NCBI RefSeq assembly: GCF_002002865.1
Contig: NZ_CP019508.1
Location: forward strand, 2,770,501-2,834,500
Length of the DNA: 64,000 nucleotides
DNA from: Brevundimonas sp. LM2
Lineage (GTDB): Bacteria > Pseudomonadota > Alphaproteobacteria > Caulobacterales > Caulobacteraceae
Reading direction: 5' to 3'
A program made the position numbers and the translations under genes. A model generated the notes under the pieces. That model made no database searches and was not told where the DNA came from. It was given only the letters and a program-made list of their open reading frames with translations. Positions 19,737 through 29,955 of this stretch are shown one piece after another; positions within the stretch are counted from its first letter, which is position 1; every line of letters begins with the position of its first letter.

Positions 19737-21731
19737 GTGGCCGACGCCAAGATCGCCTCCAACAAGGCCACCGTGAAACAGATGGCGGACGCCATCCGCG
19801 TTCTGGCCATGGACGGGGTGGAAAAGGCCAACAGCGGCCACCCCGGCATGCCGATGGGCATGGCCGACGTGGCCACGGTGCTGTTCTCGAAGTTTCTGAA
19901 GTTCGACGCCAGCCGCCCCGACTGGGCCGACCGCGACCGCTTCATCCTGTCGGCGGGCCACGGCTCGATGCTGATCTACGCCCTGTTGCACCTGACCGGC
20001 TACAAGGCCGCCAGCACCGAGGAGCTGTCGAACTTCCGTCAGTGGGGTTCCAAGACCGCCGGCCACCCCGAGTTCGGGCACATGCCCGGCGTCGAGACCA
20101 CGACCGGCCCGCTGGGCCAGGGCCTGGCCAACTCCGTCGGGTTCGCCATGGCCGAGCGCCATCTGGCGGCGAAATACGGCGACGACCTGGTCGACCACCG
20201 CACCTGGGTCATCGCCGGCGACGGCTGCCTGATGGAGGGGGTCTCGCAGGAGGCCATCGCCCTGGCCGGCCGTTACAGGCTGAACAAGCTGACCGTCCTG
20301 TGGGACGACAACGCCATCACCATCGACGGCGCGGTATCCCTGTCCGACGCCACCGACCAGAAGGCTCGCTTCAAGGCCGCCGGCTGGGCCGTCAAGGCGA
20401 TCGACGGTCACGACGTCAAGGCCATCAAGTCCGCCCTGCAATGGGCGACCAGACAGGACAGGCCCACCCTCATCGCCTGCAAGACCAAGATCGGTCGCGG
20501 CGCGGCCACCCTGGAGGGCAGCCACAAGACCCACGGCGCGGCCCTGGGGGCGGCCGAGATCGCCGCCACCCGCCTGGGCCTGGCCTGGGATCACGAACCC
20601 TTCGTCATCCCCGAGCCGATCGAAAAGGCCTGGCGCAAGGTCGGCAAGCGCGGCGGCAAGGACCGCAAGGCCTGGGAAGACCGCCTCGCATCCTCGCCCC
20701 AGGCGCTGGAGTTCACCCGCTCCATGTCCGGCGACCTGCCGGAACGCGCCTTCGACGCCCTGAACGCCGGCATCGCCCAGCTGCTGGTCGACCAGCCGGC
20801 CCAGGCCACCCGCCAGGCCTCCGGCGCCGCGCTGGAGACTCTGTTCGCCGCCGTGCCCGAGATGATCGGCGGCTCGGCCGACCTGACCGGCTCCAACAAC
20901 ACCTTCGTCAAGGGCACGCCGATCTTCGACGCCCCGACCTATGAGGGTCGCTACGTCAACTACGGCATCCGCGAGTTCGGCATGGCGGCGGCCATGAGCG
21001 GCATGGCCCTGCACGGCGGGGTCATCCCCTACGGCGGCACCTTCATGGTGTTCTCGGACTACAGCCGCCCGGCCATCCGCATGGCGGCCCTGATGGGCAT
21101 CCGCGTCATCCACGTCCTGACCCACGACTCCATCGGCCTGGGCGAGGACGGCCCGACCCACCAGCCGGTCGAGCATCTGGCCGCCCTGCGCGCCATCCCC
21201 AACCTGCTGGTCTTCCGCCCCGCCGACACGGTCGAGGCCTTCGAATGCTGGCAGCTGGCCTTGCAGCACAAGGGCACCCCGTCGGCCCTGTGCCTGTCGC
21301 GCCAGAAGACCGCCGCCGTCCGCCTGACCGCCGCGGACGAGAACCTGTCGGGTCGCGGGGCCTATGAGCTGAAAGCCGCCTCGGGCGAGGCCCGGGTCAC
21401 CCTGTTCGCCACCGGCACCGAGGTCCCGATCGCCCTGAAGGCCGCCGCGACCCTGGAGGCCGAAGGCACCCCGACCCGCGTCGTCTCGGCCCCCTGTTTC
21501 GAACTGTTCGAACAGCAGGACGCCGCCTACCAGGCCTCGGTCATCGGCCGGGGCACGGTGCGGGTGGCGGTCGAGGCCGCCATCCAGCAGGGCTGGGAGC
21601 GGTTCATCGGCGAGGATGGAGCCTTCGTCGGCATGACCGGCTTCGGCGCCTCGGCCCCCGCCGACGTCCTGTACCGCGAGTTCGGCATCACCGCCGACGC
21701 CGTGGTGGCGGCGGCTAAGGCCCGGCTTTGA
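19737..21731 (+). CDS. tkt: Transketolase
   Basis: 664 residues, full length. The start is taken at GTG 19737 (MADAKIASNKATVKQ); TTG 19731 is possible. Motifs are the substrate-binding HPGMPMGMAD, the thiamine diphosphate site GDGCLMEGVSQEA, and in the Pyr domain THDSIGLGEDGPTHQPVEHL. It exchanges two-carbon units in the non-oxidative pentose-phosphate pathway (cytoplasm). It heads a carbon-metabolism group continuing with gap, pgk and fba on the same strand, interrupted by a haemoglobin-like gene. Confidence 0.96.
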   Translation: MADAKIASNKATVKQMADAIRVLAMDGVEKANSGHPGMPMGMADVATVLFSKFLKFDASRPDWADRDRFILSAGHGSMLIYALLHLTGYKAASTEELSNFRQWGSKTAGHPEFGHMPGVETTTGPLGQGLANSVGFAMAERHLAAKYGDDLVDHRTWVIAGDGCLMEGVSQEAIALAGRYRLNKLTVLWDDNAITIDGAVSLSDATDQKARFKAAGWAVKAIDGHDVKAIKSALQWATRQDRPTLIACKTKIGRGAATLEGSHKTHGAALGAAEIAATRLGLAWDHEPFVIPEPIEKAWRKVGKRGGKDRKAWEDRLASSPQALEFTRSMSGDLPERAFDALNAGIAQLLVDQPAQATRQASGAALETLFAAVPEMIGGSADLTGSNNTFVKGTPIFDAPTYEGRYVNYGIREFGMAAAMSGMALHGGVIPYGGTFMVFSDYSRPAIRMAALMGIRVIHVLTHDSIGLGEDGPTHQPVEHLAALRAIPNLLVFRPADTVEAFECWQLALQHKGTPSALCLSRQKTAAVRLTAADENLSGRGAYELKAASGEARVTLFATGTEVPIALKAAATLEAEGTPTRVVSAPCFELFEQQDAAYQASVIGRGTVRVAVEAAIQQGWERFIGEDGAFVGMTGFGASAPADVLYREFGITADAVVAAAKARL

Positions 21732-21746
21732 TCCTGGAATAATGCG

Positions 21747-21776
21747 ATTACACTTCGCCCCCGGGCGGAGTGTGAT
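21747..21776 (+). promoter_or_regulatory. Hairpin covering the ribosome-binding site of the truncated haemoglobin
   Basis: ATTACACTTCGCC (21747-21759) pairs with GGCGGAGTGTGAT (21764-21776) over a CCCG loop; the two non-identical positions are G-U wobbles in RNA. The only Shine-Dalgarno-like GGAG for the GTG start at 21780 is inside the 3-prime arm, 9 bases from the start. It could end tkt transcripts, gate haemoglobin translation, or both. Confidence 0.5.
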
Positions 21777-21779
21777 GGC

Positions 21780-22253
21780 GTGACCGAGGTTCCAACCCTG
21801 TACGACTGGCTCGGCGGCCGCGAGGCCTTGCTGCGGCTTACGACCGAATTCTACCGGCGGGTGGCTTTGGACGAGATCCTGGCCCCCGTGTTCGGCCATA
21901 TGGACCCGGAGCATCCGGCCCATGTGGCGGAGTTCATCGGCGAGATCCTGGGCGGCCCGACCCTCTACGATCCGTCCGGGGACGGCCACGTCCGGATGAT
22001 CGGCCATCATCTGAACCGCCATCTGACCGAGACCCAGCGCCGGCGCTGGTTCGACCTGCTGCTGACCACGGCCGACGCCGTCGGTCTGGCCGACGACCCG
22101 GAGTTCCGTTCGGCCTTCGTCGGCTATCTTGAGTGGGGCTCGCGTCTCGCGGTGATCAACTCACAGCCCGGCGTGGCTCTGCCGCCGTCGTCGCCGATGC
22201 CGCAATGGACCTGGGGCGCGCCGGGCGGTCCCTATCAACCGGCGGAGACCTGA
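21780..22253 (+). CDS. Truncated haemoglobin, group II-like
   Basis: 157 residues from GTG 21780. The fold signature is clear: LYDWLGGREALLRLTTEFYRRV, FGHMDPEHPAHVAEFI, the glycine pair LGGPTLYD, MIGHHLNRHL (proximal His region) and YLEWGSRLAVINSQPG. A C-terminal MPQWTWGAPGGPY extension is typical of this subgroup. It binds haem and probably O2 or NO. Placement between tkt and gap gives no clear partner, but an H-NOX sensor lies 3 kb downstream, so NO or O2 handling is a plausible local theme. Confidence 0.85.
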   Translation: MTEVPTLYDWLGGREALLRLTTEFYRRVALDEILAPVFGHMDPEHPAHVAEFIGEILGGPTLYDPSGDGHVRMIGHHLNRHLTETQRRRWFDLLLTTADAVGLADDPEFRSAFVGYLEWGSRLAVINSQPGVALPPSSPMPQWTWGAPGGPYQPAET

Positions 22254-22368
22254 CGGGTCGCACGTCACATTCGATCACGGCTTGTGACAGACGCGGGGTT
22301 GATCCCTGCGGCTCTCGGTTCCATTGAAGCGCCAACCAGAAAAACACCGCTTCAGGAGATCAGCCATC

Positions 22369-23376
<1,008 letters not shown>

Positions 23377-23384
23377 ATCGCGCT

Positions 23385-23414
23385 CCTCCCCATCGCCGCT
23401 TGGCGATGGGGAGG
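23385..23414. repeat. REP-type palindrome after gap
   Basis: CCTCCCCATCGCC (23385-23397) and GGCGATGGGGAGG (23402-23414) make a perfect 13-bp stem with a GCTT loop, 8 bp after the gap stop. The same 13-bp arms recur at 45494-45523 inside the capsid gene, so this is a dispersed repeat. As RNA it could protect or terminate the gap transcript. Confidence 0.8.
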
Positions 23415-23453
23415 TGGACCGCGAAGCCGGATCGACGAAACGGAGTTGGAAAC

Positions 23454-23843
23454 ATGGCCGGCGCAATCGACACCGCCGTTCGCCGCGAGTTTCTCGGTCT
23501 AGGTTTGGTCTTTGCCACTCAGTTGGCAGCGTTGCTTTTGCTTTGTCTGCTGGCCCTAGCCCTCGCCGCTGCAACGTTTGTCGCCGTCGTGACGATTGCC
23601 TCGAACACCGGACCAAGCCTCGGGACAGCGGTCTTCTGGCCTGCCGTTGCTGCTCTATGCATATTGGGTGGATTCGTTGTCGGCGCGCTAGCGTGGTGGA
23701 TTGCCACGACGTGTCGTCAGCAGCGGGAAAAGATATCGCCCCAATTCCGGACGCGACGATCGTTTCTGGGAGCGATCCAACTCGCAGTTCCGCCCATCGT
23801 CTACCTGCTCTTCGCCTACGCCTTCATCACCCACACATCGTGA
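23454..23843 (+). CDS. Small three-helix membrane protein
   Basis: 129 residues from ATG 23454 (GGAGTTGGAAAC upstream). There are three hydrophobic segments: [40 protein letters not shown], and a third near the C-terminus, [17 protein letters not shown]. Base composition is somewhat less GC-rich than its neighbours, which may indicate recent acquisition. It sits between gap and pgk. No family recognised. Confidence 0.7.
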   Translation: MAGAIDTAVRREFLGLGLVFATQLAALLLLCLLALALAAATFVAVVTIASNTGPSLGTAVFWPAVAALCILGGFVVGALAWWIATTCRQQREKISPQFRTRRSFLGAIQLAVPPIVYLLFAYAFITHTS

Positions 23844-23856
23844 GCTGGATACCGAT

Positions 23857-25056
23857 TTGACCTTCCGCACCCTAGACGACGCCGGTTCTCTGGTCGGCAA
23901 GACCGCCCTCGTCCGCGTGGACTTCAACGTCCCGATGGAGGATGGCCGGATCACCGACGACACCCGCCTGCGCGTCGCCATTCCCACCATCCAGAAGCTG
24001 CGCGACGCCGGGGCCAAGGTCGCCCTGCTGGCCCATTTCGAGCGACCCAAGGGCCAGGTCGTGCCGTCGATGAGCCTGCGCCCCGTCGTCCAGCCCCTGT
24101 CCGACCTGCTGGGCGCGCCCGTCCGCTTCGCCGACGACTGCATCGGCCCCGATGCCGTGGCCGCCATCGCCGACCTCGACGCCGGCGGAGTCGTCCTGCT
24201 TGAGAACGTCCGCTTCCACGCCGCCGAGGAGGCCAACGACCCCGTCTTCGCGCAGAAGCTGGCCGACCTCGGCGACCTCTACGTCAACGACGCCTTCTCC
24301 GCCGCCCACCGCGCCCACGCCTCGACCGAGGGCATCGCCCACCACCTGCCCGCCTATGCCGGCGAGTCCATGCGGCGTGAGCTCGACGCGCTCGACGCGG
24401 CGCTCGGCAATCCGAAAAAGCCTGTCATCGGCATCGTCGGCGGGGCCAAGGTCTCGACCAAGCTGGACCTGCTGAAGAACCTGGTCGGCAAGCTGGACCG
24501 ACTGGCCATCGGCGGCGGCATGGCCAACACCTTCCTGTTCGCCCAGGGGATCGACATCGGCGGCTCCCTGGCCGAACGCGACATGGCCGACACCGCGCTG
24601 GAGATCATCGCCGAGGCGAAATCCAAAGGCTGCGAGATCCTGCTCCCCGTCGACTTCGTCGTCGCCACCGAGGTCAAGCCCGGCGCGGCCAGCCGGCCGG
24701 TCACGGCCGGTGAAGCCCTGTCGGCCGACGACAAGATCCTCGACGCCGGCCCCGCCACCGTCGCCCGTCTGGTCGAGGCCCTGACCGCCTCCAAGACCCT
24801 GATCTGGAACGGCCCGCTCGGCGTGTTCGAGGTCCCGCCCTTCGACACCGCCACGGTCGCCGTGGCGCATCATGCTGCGGCCCTCGCCAAGGCCGGGGTC
24901 CTGGTCGCGGTCGGCGGTGGCGGCGACACGGTCTCGGCCCTGCATCACGCGGGCGTCGTCGACGACATGACCTTCGTCAGCACCGCCGGCGGCGCCTTCC
25001 TGGAGTGGATGGAGGGCAAGCCCCTGCCGGGGGTCGAGGCCCTGGACGTCGGTTGA
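23857..25056 (+). CDS. pgk: Phosphoglycerate kinase
   Basis: 399 residues from TTG 23857, giving [10 protein letters not shown], the natural start by family length; the reading frame is open back to 23701 without homology. Motifs are [62 protein letters not shown] and [12 protein letters not shown] (nucleotide site). It transfers phosphate from 1,3-BPG to ADP in cytoplasmic glycolysis. It is 13 bp after the small membrane-protein stop and possibly in one operon with gap. Confidence 0.96.
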   Translation: MTFRTLDDAGSLVGKTALVRVDFNVPMEDGRITDDTRLRVAIPTIQKLRDAGAKVALLAHFERPKGQVVPSMSLRPVVQPLSDLLGAPVRFADDCIGPDAVAAIADLDAGGVVLLENVRFHAAEEANDPVFAQKLADLGDLYVNDAFSAAHRAHASTEGIAHHLPAYAGESMRRELDALDAALGNPKKPVIGIVGGAKVSTKLDLLKNLVGKLDRLAIGGGMANTFLFAQGIDIGGSLAERDMADTALEIIAEAKSKGCEILLPVDFVVATEVKPGAASRPVTAGEALSADDKILDAGPATVARLVEALTASKTLIWNGPLGVFEVPPFDTATVAVAHHAAALAKAGVLVAVGGGGDTVSALHHAGVVDDMTFVSTAGGAFLEWMEGKPLPGVEALDVG

Positions 25057-25167
25057 CACGAGGGGCGCGTCGCCCGCTCGTCCGCGCCGCATCACAGATT
25101 TACCGACCCCGTTAAGACGCTGTTGGCATTACGTCGATACACGTGCGCGCGAGCAGCGGGGGACGTG

Positions 25168-25737
25168 ATGAAGGGCGTGGTTTTCAATCTCCTGGAAGAG
25201 ACGGTGACCCGGGCGTTCGGGGCCGACACCTGGGACCATCTGGTCGAGACGTCCGGCGTACATGGCGCCTACACCTCGCTCGGCAACTATCCGGACGATG
25301 AGATCGAGGCACTGGTCGCCGCCGCGATGCAGGCCCTCTCGCTGGATCGCGACCAGGTTCTGCGGTGGTTCGGCCAGCAGGCCATTCCGGTGCTGAACGA
25401 GCTTTATCCCGCCTTCTTCGACGGGCCGTCATCGGCGCGGGCGTTCACCGCCGGCATCAATACGATCATCCATTCCGAGGTCCGCAAACTGTACCCGGAC
25501 GCGGCCTGTCCACATTTCCGCTTGCGGGACGCTTCGGACGGCGGGCTGGTGATGGACTATCTGTCGTCCCGCAACATGTGCGCCCTCGCCCAGGGCTTTG
25601 TGGAAGGCGCGGCGGCGCAGTTCGGCGAGCGGGTCGAATTTCGTCATGTCGCCTGCAAGACCAAGGGGGACGCGCATTGCCGTTTCGAAATTCTGTGGAC
25701 GGCAGAGGTCGATGACGGGCGGGCCCAGGCGGCGTGA
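25168..25737 (+). CDS. H-NOX haem nitric-oxide sensor
   Basis: 189 residues from ATG 25168, the standard H-NOX size. The proximal haem ligand falls at the canonical His102 (IIHSEVRKLYPDAACPHF), and the haem-propionate motif Y-x-S-x-R is at 131-135 (YLSSR). The position of the distal Tyr140 that confers O2 binding in other members is Leu here, which fits NO selectivity. The TGA overlaps the GTG start of the next gene, a histidine kinase, the usual H-NOX/HnoK pairing: NO-bound H-NOX modulates kinase autophosphorylation. Confidence 0.93.
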   Translation: MKGVVFNLLEETVTRAFGADTWDHLVETSGVHGAYTSLGNYPDDEIEALVAAAMQALSLDRDQVLRWFGQQAIPVLNELYPAFFDGPSSARAFTAGINTIIHSEVRKLYPDAACPHFRLRDASDGGLVMDYLSSRNMCALAQGFVEGAAAQFGERVEFRHVACKTKGDAHCRFEILWTAEVDDGRAQAA

Positions 25738-27560
25738 CTCCCGCGCCGGCCCCCTTTTCTGATCCGGAGGACCCAGCCGCGCGCATCGCCCGGCTCGAGA
25801 GCCGACTGGCGCGCGAGCGTCAGGCCCGTGCGGCGGCCGAGGCGATCGCCGAACAGGGCACCCTGAACCTCTATCGGCAGCAACAGCGCCTCGAACTGCT
25901 GCAGAGCATCGCGACGACCGCGAACTCGGCGGATCGACCCGAAGAGGCCTTCCGTCTGGCCCTGGCCCGCATCTGCGAGTTCACGGGCTGGCCGACCGGA
26001 CATGTGTATAATTTCGCAGACGGCGAGCGGCGCGTCCTGAGTTCATCGGGCATCTGGTTTGGGGCCGACCCCGAACGCTACGCGCCCTTCCGCGCCGCGT
26101 CGGCCGAAACCATCTTCGAATCGGGGGTCGGTCTGCCGGGCCGTGTGCTCGAGTCCCGCGCGGCCCTGTGGCTCGAGGACGTCACAGTCGAGGTCAACTT
26201 CCCCCGTGCGGCGGCGGCCCAGGCCAGCGGCCTGAGAGCAGGCTTCGCCTTTCCCGCCCTGATCGGAGACGAGGTGGGGGCCGTCCTCGAGTTCTTCCAG
26301 CATCAGCCGGCCGCGCCGGACGCTGAGCTCCTGGACACGCTGAGCCAGATCGGGATCCAGCTGGGCCGGGTCGTCGAACGCTATCGCAACGCCCAGCGTC
26401 TGCAGGTGGAACGCGACGCCGCCGAGGCCGCCAGTCGCGCCAAATCGGCCTTCCTTGCGGTCACCAGTCACGAGGTCCGTACCCCACTGAACGCGGTGCT
26501 GGGCCTGGCCGAGGCCCTGCGGCGGGAGCCGCTCACTCCCGCCCAGCACGAACTGAATGACGGCGTGCTGGCTTCGGGCGCCATGTTGCTCCGGCTGCTC
26601 AACGCCGTGCTGGACATGTCCAAGATCGAGGCGGATCAGGCCACCGCCCTGATGACGGAGTTCGACATCGGGGCCAAGGTTCTGGACGTGGTCATGATCT
26701 GGACCCCCCGAGCGGTAGAAATGGGACTGACCCTCTCCCTCGACACCTCGGGCCTCGAGCTTCGACGCCTGCGCTCCGACGAGGGGCGGATCGAGCAGAC
26801 TCTGGTCAATCTCATTTCGAATGCGCTCAAGTTCACCCCGGCGGGAGGCGAGGTAAGGGTCTGCGCGTCCAGCGTCGGCGACCGGTTGCGGCTTGAAGTC
26901 ATCGACGGCGGACCGGGCCTCGCCGACGAGGACCGCGAGCGCGTCTTCCAGCCGTTCGAACAGACCGCCGCCGGCCGCGCGGCAGGCGGCGCAGGCCTGG
27001 GTCTGGCGATCTGCGTCGGCAACGTGCGCCTTTTGTCCGGGGACATGGGAAGTGACCGGTGTCGCGACGGAAGGAACCGGTTCTGGTTCGAATGTCCGGT
27101 CGGTACGGCGCTGGACGACGCAACCGCCTTGGCCCCGTCCCTCCCCTTGGCACCGGGCCTGAAGGTCCTGGCGGCCGAGGACAACGCCGCCAACCGGCGC
27201 GTCCTGACGGTCTTGCTGGCCCCGGCCGGCGTCGAATTGACGTTCGCGGAGAACGGGCAAGAGGCGCTGGAAGCGCTGGAGCGCGCCCGCTTCGACCTCG
27301 TGCTGATGGACGCCAACATGCCGGTCATGGACGGGGTCGAAGCGGTCTCGCGCATCCGCGCGGGCAATCTGGCCGGTGAAACCCCGGTCCACATGCTGAC
27401 GGCCAATGCTTTTGAAGACGATGTGCGTAAATACCTGGCCGCCGGTGCCGACGGGGTCCTGACCAAACCCATCCAGTTGCCGCAGCTGTTCGCGGTTCTC
27501 GCCGGATGCGGAGAGGCTTCCACCTCCGAGACCGGGGCCTCGTCCTGTAACACTGCGTGA
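25734..27560 (+). CDS. H-NOX-associated hybrid histidine kinase (HnoK-like)
   Basis: 608 residues from GTG 25734, overlapping the H-NOX stop (GTGA). Order: a short coiled coil, a GAF domain (about 55-215), HisKA with phosphoacceptor His246 in LAVTSHEVRTPLNAVLG, HATPase with NLISNALKFTP, DGGPGLADED and GAGLGLAI, and a C-terminal receiver (about 463-590) with AAEDNAANRR, phosphoacceptor Asp in LVLMDANMPVMDG and TKPIQLP. There is no membrane segment, so it is cytoplasmic. It probably senses NO through its partner and feeds a phosphorelay; no downstream regulator is encoded here. Confidence 0.92.
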   Translation: MTPAPAPFSDPEDPAARIARLESRLARERQARAAAEAIAEQGTLNLYRQQQRLELLQSIATTANSADRPEEAFRLALARICEFTGWPTGHVYNFADGERRVLSSSGIWFGADPERYAPFRAASAETIFESGVGLPGRVLESRAALWLEDVTVEVNFPRAAAAQASGLRAGFAFPALIGDEVGAVLEFFQHQPAAPDAELLDTLSQIGIQLGRVVERYRNAQRLQVERDAAEAASRAKSAFLAVTSHEVRTPLNAVLGLAEALRREPLTPAQHELNDGVLASGAMLLRLLNAVLDMSKIEADQATALMTEFDIGAKVLDVVMIWTPRAVEMGLTLSLDTSGLELRRLRSDEGRIEQTLVNLISNALKFTPAGGEVRVCASSVGDRLRLEVIDGGPGLADEDRERVFQPFEQTAAGRAAGGAGLGLAICVGNVRLLSGDMGSDRCRDGRNRFWFECPVGTALDDATALAPSLPLAPGLKVLAAEDNAANRRVLTVLLAPAGVELTFAENGQEALEALERARFDLVLMDANMPVMDGVEAVSRIRAGNLAGETPVHMLTANAFEDDVRKYLAAGADGVLTKPIQLPQLFAVLAGCGEASTSETGASSCNTA

Positions 27561-27617
27561 CTTCGCGCAGCTCGGACGCTAGACCACCGCTAAACAATCG
27601 GGCTCAGGAGATACCCC

Positions 27618-28703
27618 ATGGCGCGCATCACGCTGCGACAGCTTCTCGACCACGCGGCCGAGAACGACTACGGCCTGCCGGCCTACAACATCAACAATAT
27701 GGAGCAGGGTCTGGCGATTATGGAGGCGGCCGAGGCGGTCAACGCCCCGGTCATCATCCAGGCCAGCCGGGGGGCCCGCAGCTACGCCAACGACATCGTC
27801 CTGGCCAAGCTGATCGACGCCTTGGCCGAGCTGTACCCGCACATCCCGGTCTGCATGCACCAGGACCACGGCAACGGCCCGGCGACCTGCGCCACCGCCA
27901 TTCAGTACGGCTTCACCTCGGTGATGATGGACGGCAGCCTGAAGGAAGACGCCAAGACCCCCGCCGACTACGACTACAACGTCGACGTCACCCGCCGCGT
28001 GGTCGAGATGGCCCACAGCTGCGGCGTCTCGGTCGAGGGCGAGCTGGGCGTGCTGGGCAGCCTTGAAACCGGCATGGGCGAGGCCGAGGACGGCCACGGC
28101 TTCGAGGGCAAGCTGGACCACGCCGACCTGCTGACCGATCCGGACCAGGCCGTCGACTTCGTCAGCCGCACCAAGGTCGATGCCCTGGCCATCGCCATGG
28201 GCACCTCGCACGGGGCCTACAAGTTCACCCGCAAGCCGGACGGCGAGGTGCTGGCCATGAACGTCATCGAGGAGATCCACCGCCGCCTGCCCGACACCCA
28301 CCTGGTGATGCACGGCTCCTCGTCGGTGCCGCAGGACCTGCAGGACATCATCAACGAATACGGCGGCCAGATGCCCCAGACCTGGGGCGTGCCGGTCGAG
28401 GAGATCCAGCGCGGCATCCGGCACGGTGTGCGCAAGGTCAACATCGACACCGACAACCGCATGGCCATGACCGGCGCGGTGCGGAAGGCTCTGGCCGAGA
28501 AGCCCGGCGAATTCGATCCCCGTTACTGGATGAAGCCCGCCAAGGAGGCCATGCGCAAACTCTGCGCCGAACGCTTCCAGCAGTTCGGCTGTGAGGGTCA
28601 GGCGTCCAAGATCCGTCCGATGTCCACCGCCCAGATGGCCAAACGCTATGCCTCGGGTGCGCTCGATCCGGTCTACGGGCGTGAGCTGAAAGCGGCCTCC
28701 TGA
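27618..28703 (+). CDS. fba: Fructose-bisphosphate aldolase, class II
   Basis: 361 residues with ATG 27618 after CAGGAGATA. It is a class II metal-dependent aldolase of the long (type B, Calvin-cycle-like) group: [11 protein letters not shown], the zinc ligands in [33 protein letters not shown] and [15 protein letters not shown]. It cleaves FBP to DHAP and G3P. The TGA overlaps the putative start of the next gene, a pseudouridine synthase. Confidence 0.96.
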   Translation: MARITLRQLLDHAAENDYGLPAYNINNMEQGLAIMEAAEAVNAPVIIQASRGARSYANDIVLAKLIDALAELYPHIPVCMHQDHGNGPATCATAIQYGFTSVMMDGSLKEDAKTPADYDYNVDVTRRVVEMAHSCGVSVEGELGVLGSLETGMGEAEDGHGFEGKLDHADLLTDPDQAVDFVSRTKVDALAIAMGTSHGAYKFTRKPDGEVLAMNVIEEIHRRLPDTHLVMHGSSSVPQDLQDIINEYGGQMPQTWGVPVEEIQRGIRHGVRKVNIDTDNRMAMTGAVRKALAEKPGEFDPRYWMKPAKEAMRKLCAERFQQFGCEGQASKIRPMSTAQMAKRYASGALDPVYGRELKAAS

Positions 28704-29710
28704 TCGAGCCGATCGAGTCTCCGGTCGAAGACATCGACGACGAGGGCGATCTCATCGAGATCGTCCTCGAGGCTTCCGGCGCGCGTCTGGACAAGGCCCT
28801 GGCCGACGCCGCGCCGACCCTGTCGCGCGCCCGGCTCCAGGCCCTGATCGCCGAGGGGGCCGTCAGCCTGAACGGCCGACCGCTCACCGGCGGCTCGGCC
28901 AAGGCCCAGGCCGGCAGCTACGCCATCCTGATCCCCCCCCTGGCCTCAGCGACGCCCCTGCCCCAGGCCATTCCCCTTGCCGTCCTGTTCGAGGACGCCG
29001 ACCTGATCGTCGTCGACAAGCCCGCAGGCATGGCCGCCCACCCGGCCCCGGGCACCCCCGACGGCACCCTGGTCAACGCCCTGCTGCACCACTGCGGCGC
29101 GTCCCTGTCCGGCATCGGCGGCGTCGCCCGACCGGGGATCGTCCATCGCCTGGACAAGGACACCTCCGGCGTGATGGTCGCCGCCAAGTCCGATCGCGCC
29201 CACGCCGGCCTGTCCAAACTGTTCGCCGCCCACGATATCGAGCGCACCTATACCGCCCTGACGCGCGGGGCCCCCGCTCCGGCCATCGGGCGGATCGAGA
29301 CCCTGATCGGCCGGTCGTCGTCCGACCGCAAGAAGATGGCGGTGCTGAAGTCCGGCGGGCGCACCGCCATCACCGACTATGTCGTCCAGGCCCGCTACGC
29401 CGTTCCGGCCAAGTCCGGGGCCGCCCCCCTGGCCGCCCGCGTCGCCTGCACGCTGCACACCGGCCGCACCCATCAGATCCGGGTGCATATGGCCTCGAAA
29501 GGCGCCCCGATCCTGGGCGACGCCACCTATGGCTCCGGCAGCCCCGCCGTCGCGGTCCGCGAAGCCATCGCGGAAGCCGGCTTGATCCGTCAGGCCCTGC
29601 ATGCGTCCGTCCTGGGATTTGTGCATCCGGTGACGGGCCAGGCCCTGCGCTTCGAGACCGATCTGCCGCCCGACATGGCCCGCCTGGCGTCTTTGCTGGC
29701 CGACCTCTGA
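28700..29710 (+). CDS. RluA-family 23S rRNA pseudouridine synthase (non-AUG start)
   Basis: Homology extends well upstream of the first ATG (29030). The frame encodes an S4-like RNA-binding segment ([20 protein letters not shown], then VSLNGRP) and then the catalytic domain with [20 protein letters not shown], where Asp is the nucleophile. From the fba stop to 29030 there is no ATG, GTG or TTG in frame. CTG 28700-28702, overlapping the fba TGA as CTGA, would give 336 residues, the normal size. The start is therefore inferred: CTG or another weak codon, or a sequence error. Confidence 0.8.
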   Translation: MIEPIESPVEDIDDEGDLIEIVLEASGARLDKALADAAPTLSRARLQALIAEGAVSLNGRPLTGGSAKAQAGSYAILIPPLASATPLPQAIPLAVLFEDADLIVVDKPAGMAAHPAPGTPDGTLVNALLHHCGASLSGIGGVARPGIVHRLDKDTSGVMVAAKSDRAHAGLSKLFAAHDIERTYTALTRGAPAPAIGRIETLIGRSSSDRKKMAVLKSGGRTAITDYVVQARYAVPAKSGAAPLAARVACTLHTGRTHQIRVHMASKGAPILGDATYGSGSPAVAVREAIAEAGLIRQALHASVLGFVHPVTGQALRFETDLPPDMARLASLLADL

Positions 29711-29744
29711 CCCCTCGGCCGCAACCCCGCCCCGCCTCGGCGAT

Positions 29745-29781
29745 AGTGCGTATTGATTAACTACGCACTGACTGCTATACA
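29745..29781 (+). promoter_or_regulatory. Sigma-70-like promoter of rpoH overlapped by a palindrome
   Basis: TTGATT (29753-29758) and TATACA (29776-29781) are separated by exactly 17 bp, a good housekeeping promoter about 175 bp upstream of rpoH. AGTGCGTA (29745-29752) and TACGCACT (29762-29769) form a perfect 8-bp inverted repeat flanking the -35 element, a classic operator position. The regulator is unknown. Confidence 0.55.
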
Positions 29782-29955
29782 TCCTCGAGAACGGTGCGAG
29801 TGGCGCCGGGGTCACGGTCACGCATCTGTGTGACGATCCGCCTCTGACAAAGACGGCAACCCATCGCTACTTGTCCGGTTGAGGGGTGAGGAGACGGTGC
29901 GCGTTCGGCGGCCGCCTGCGTCGAGCCTGCTCTATCTAGGTTCGGAGGGACCAAT

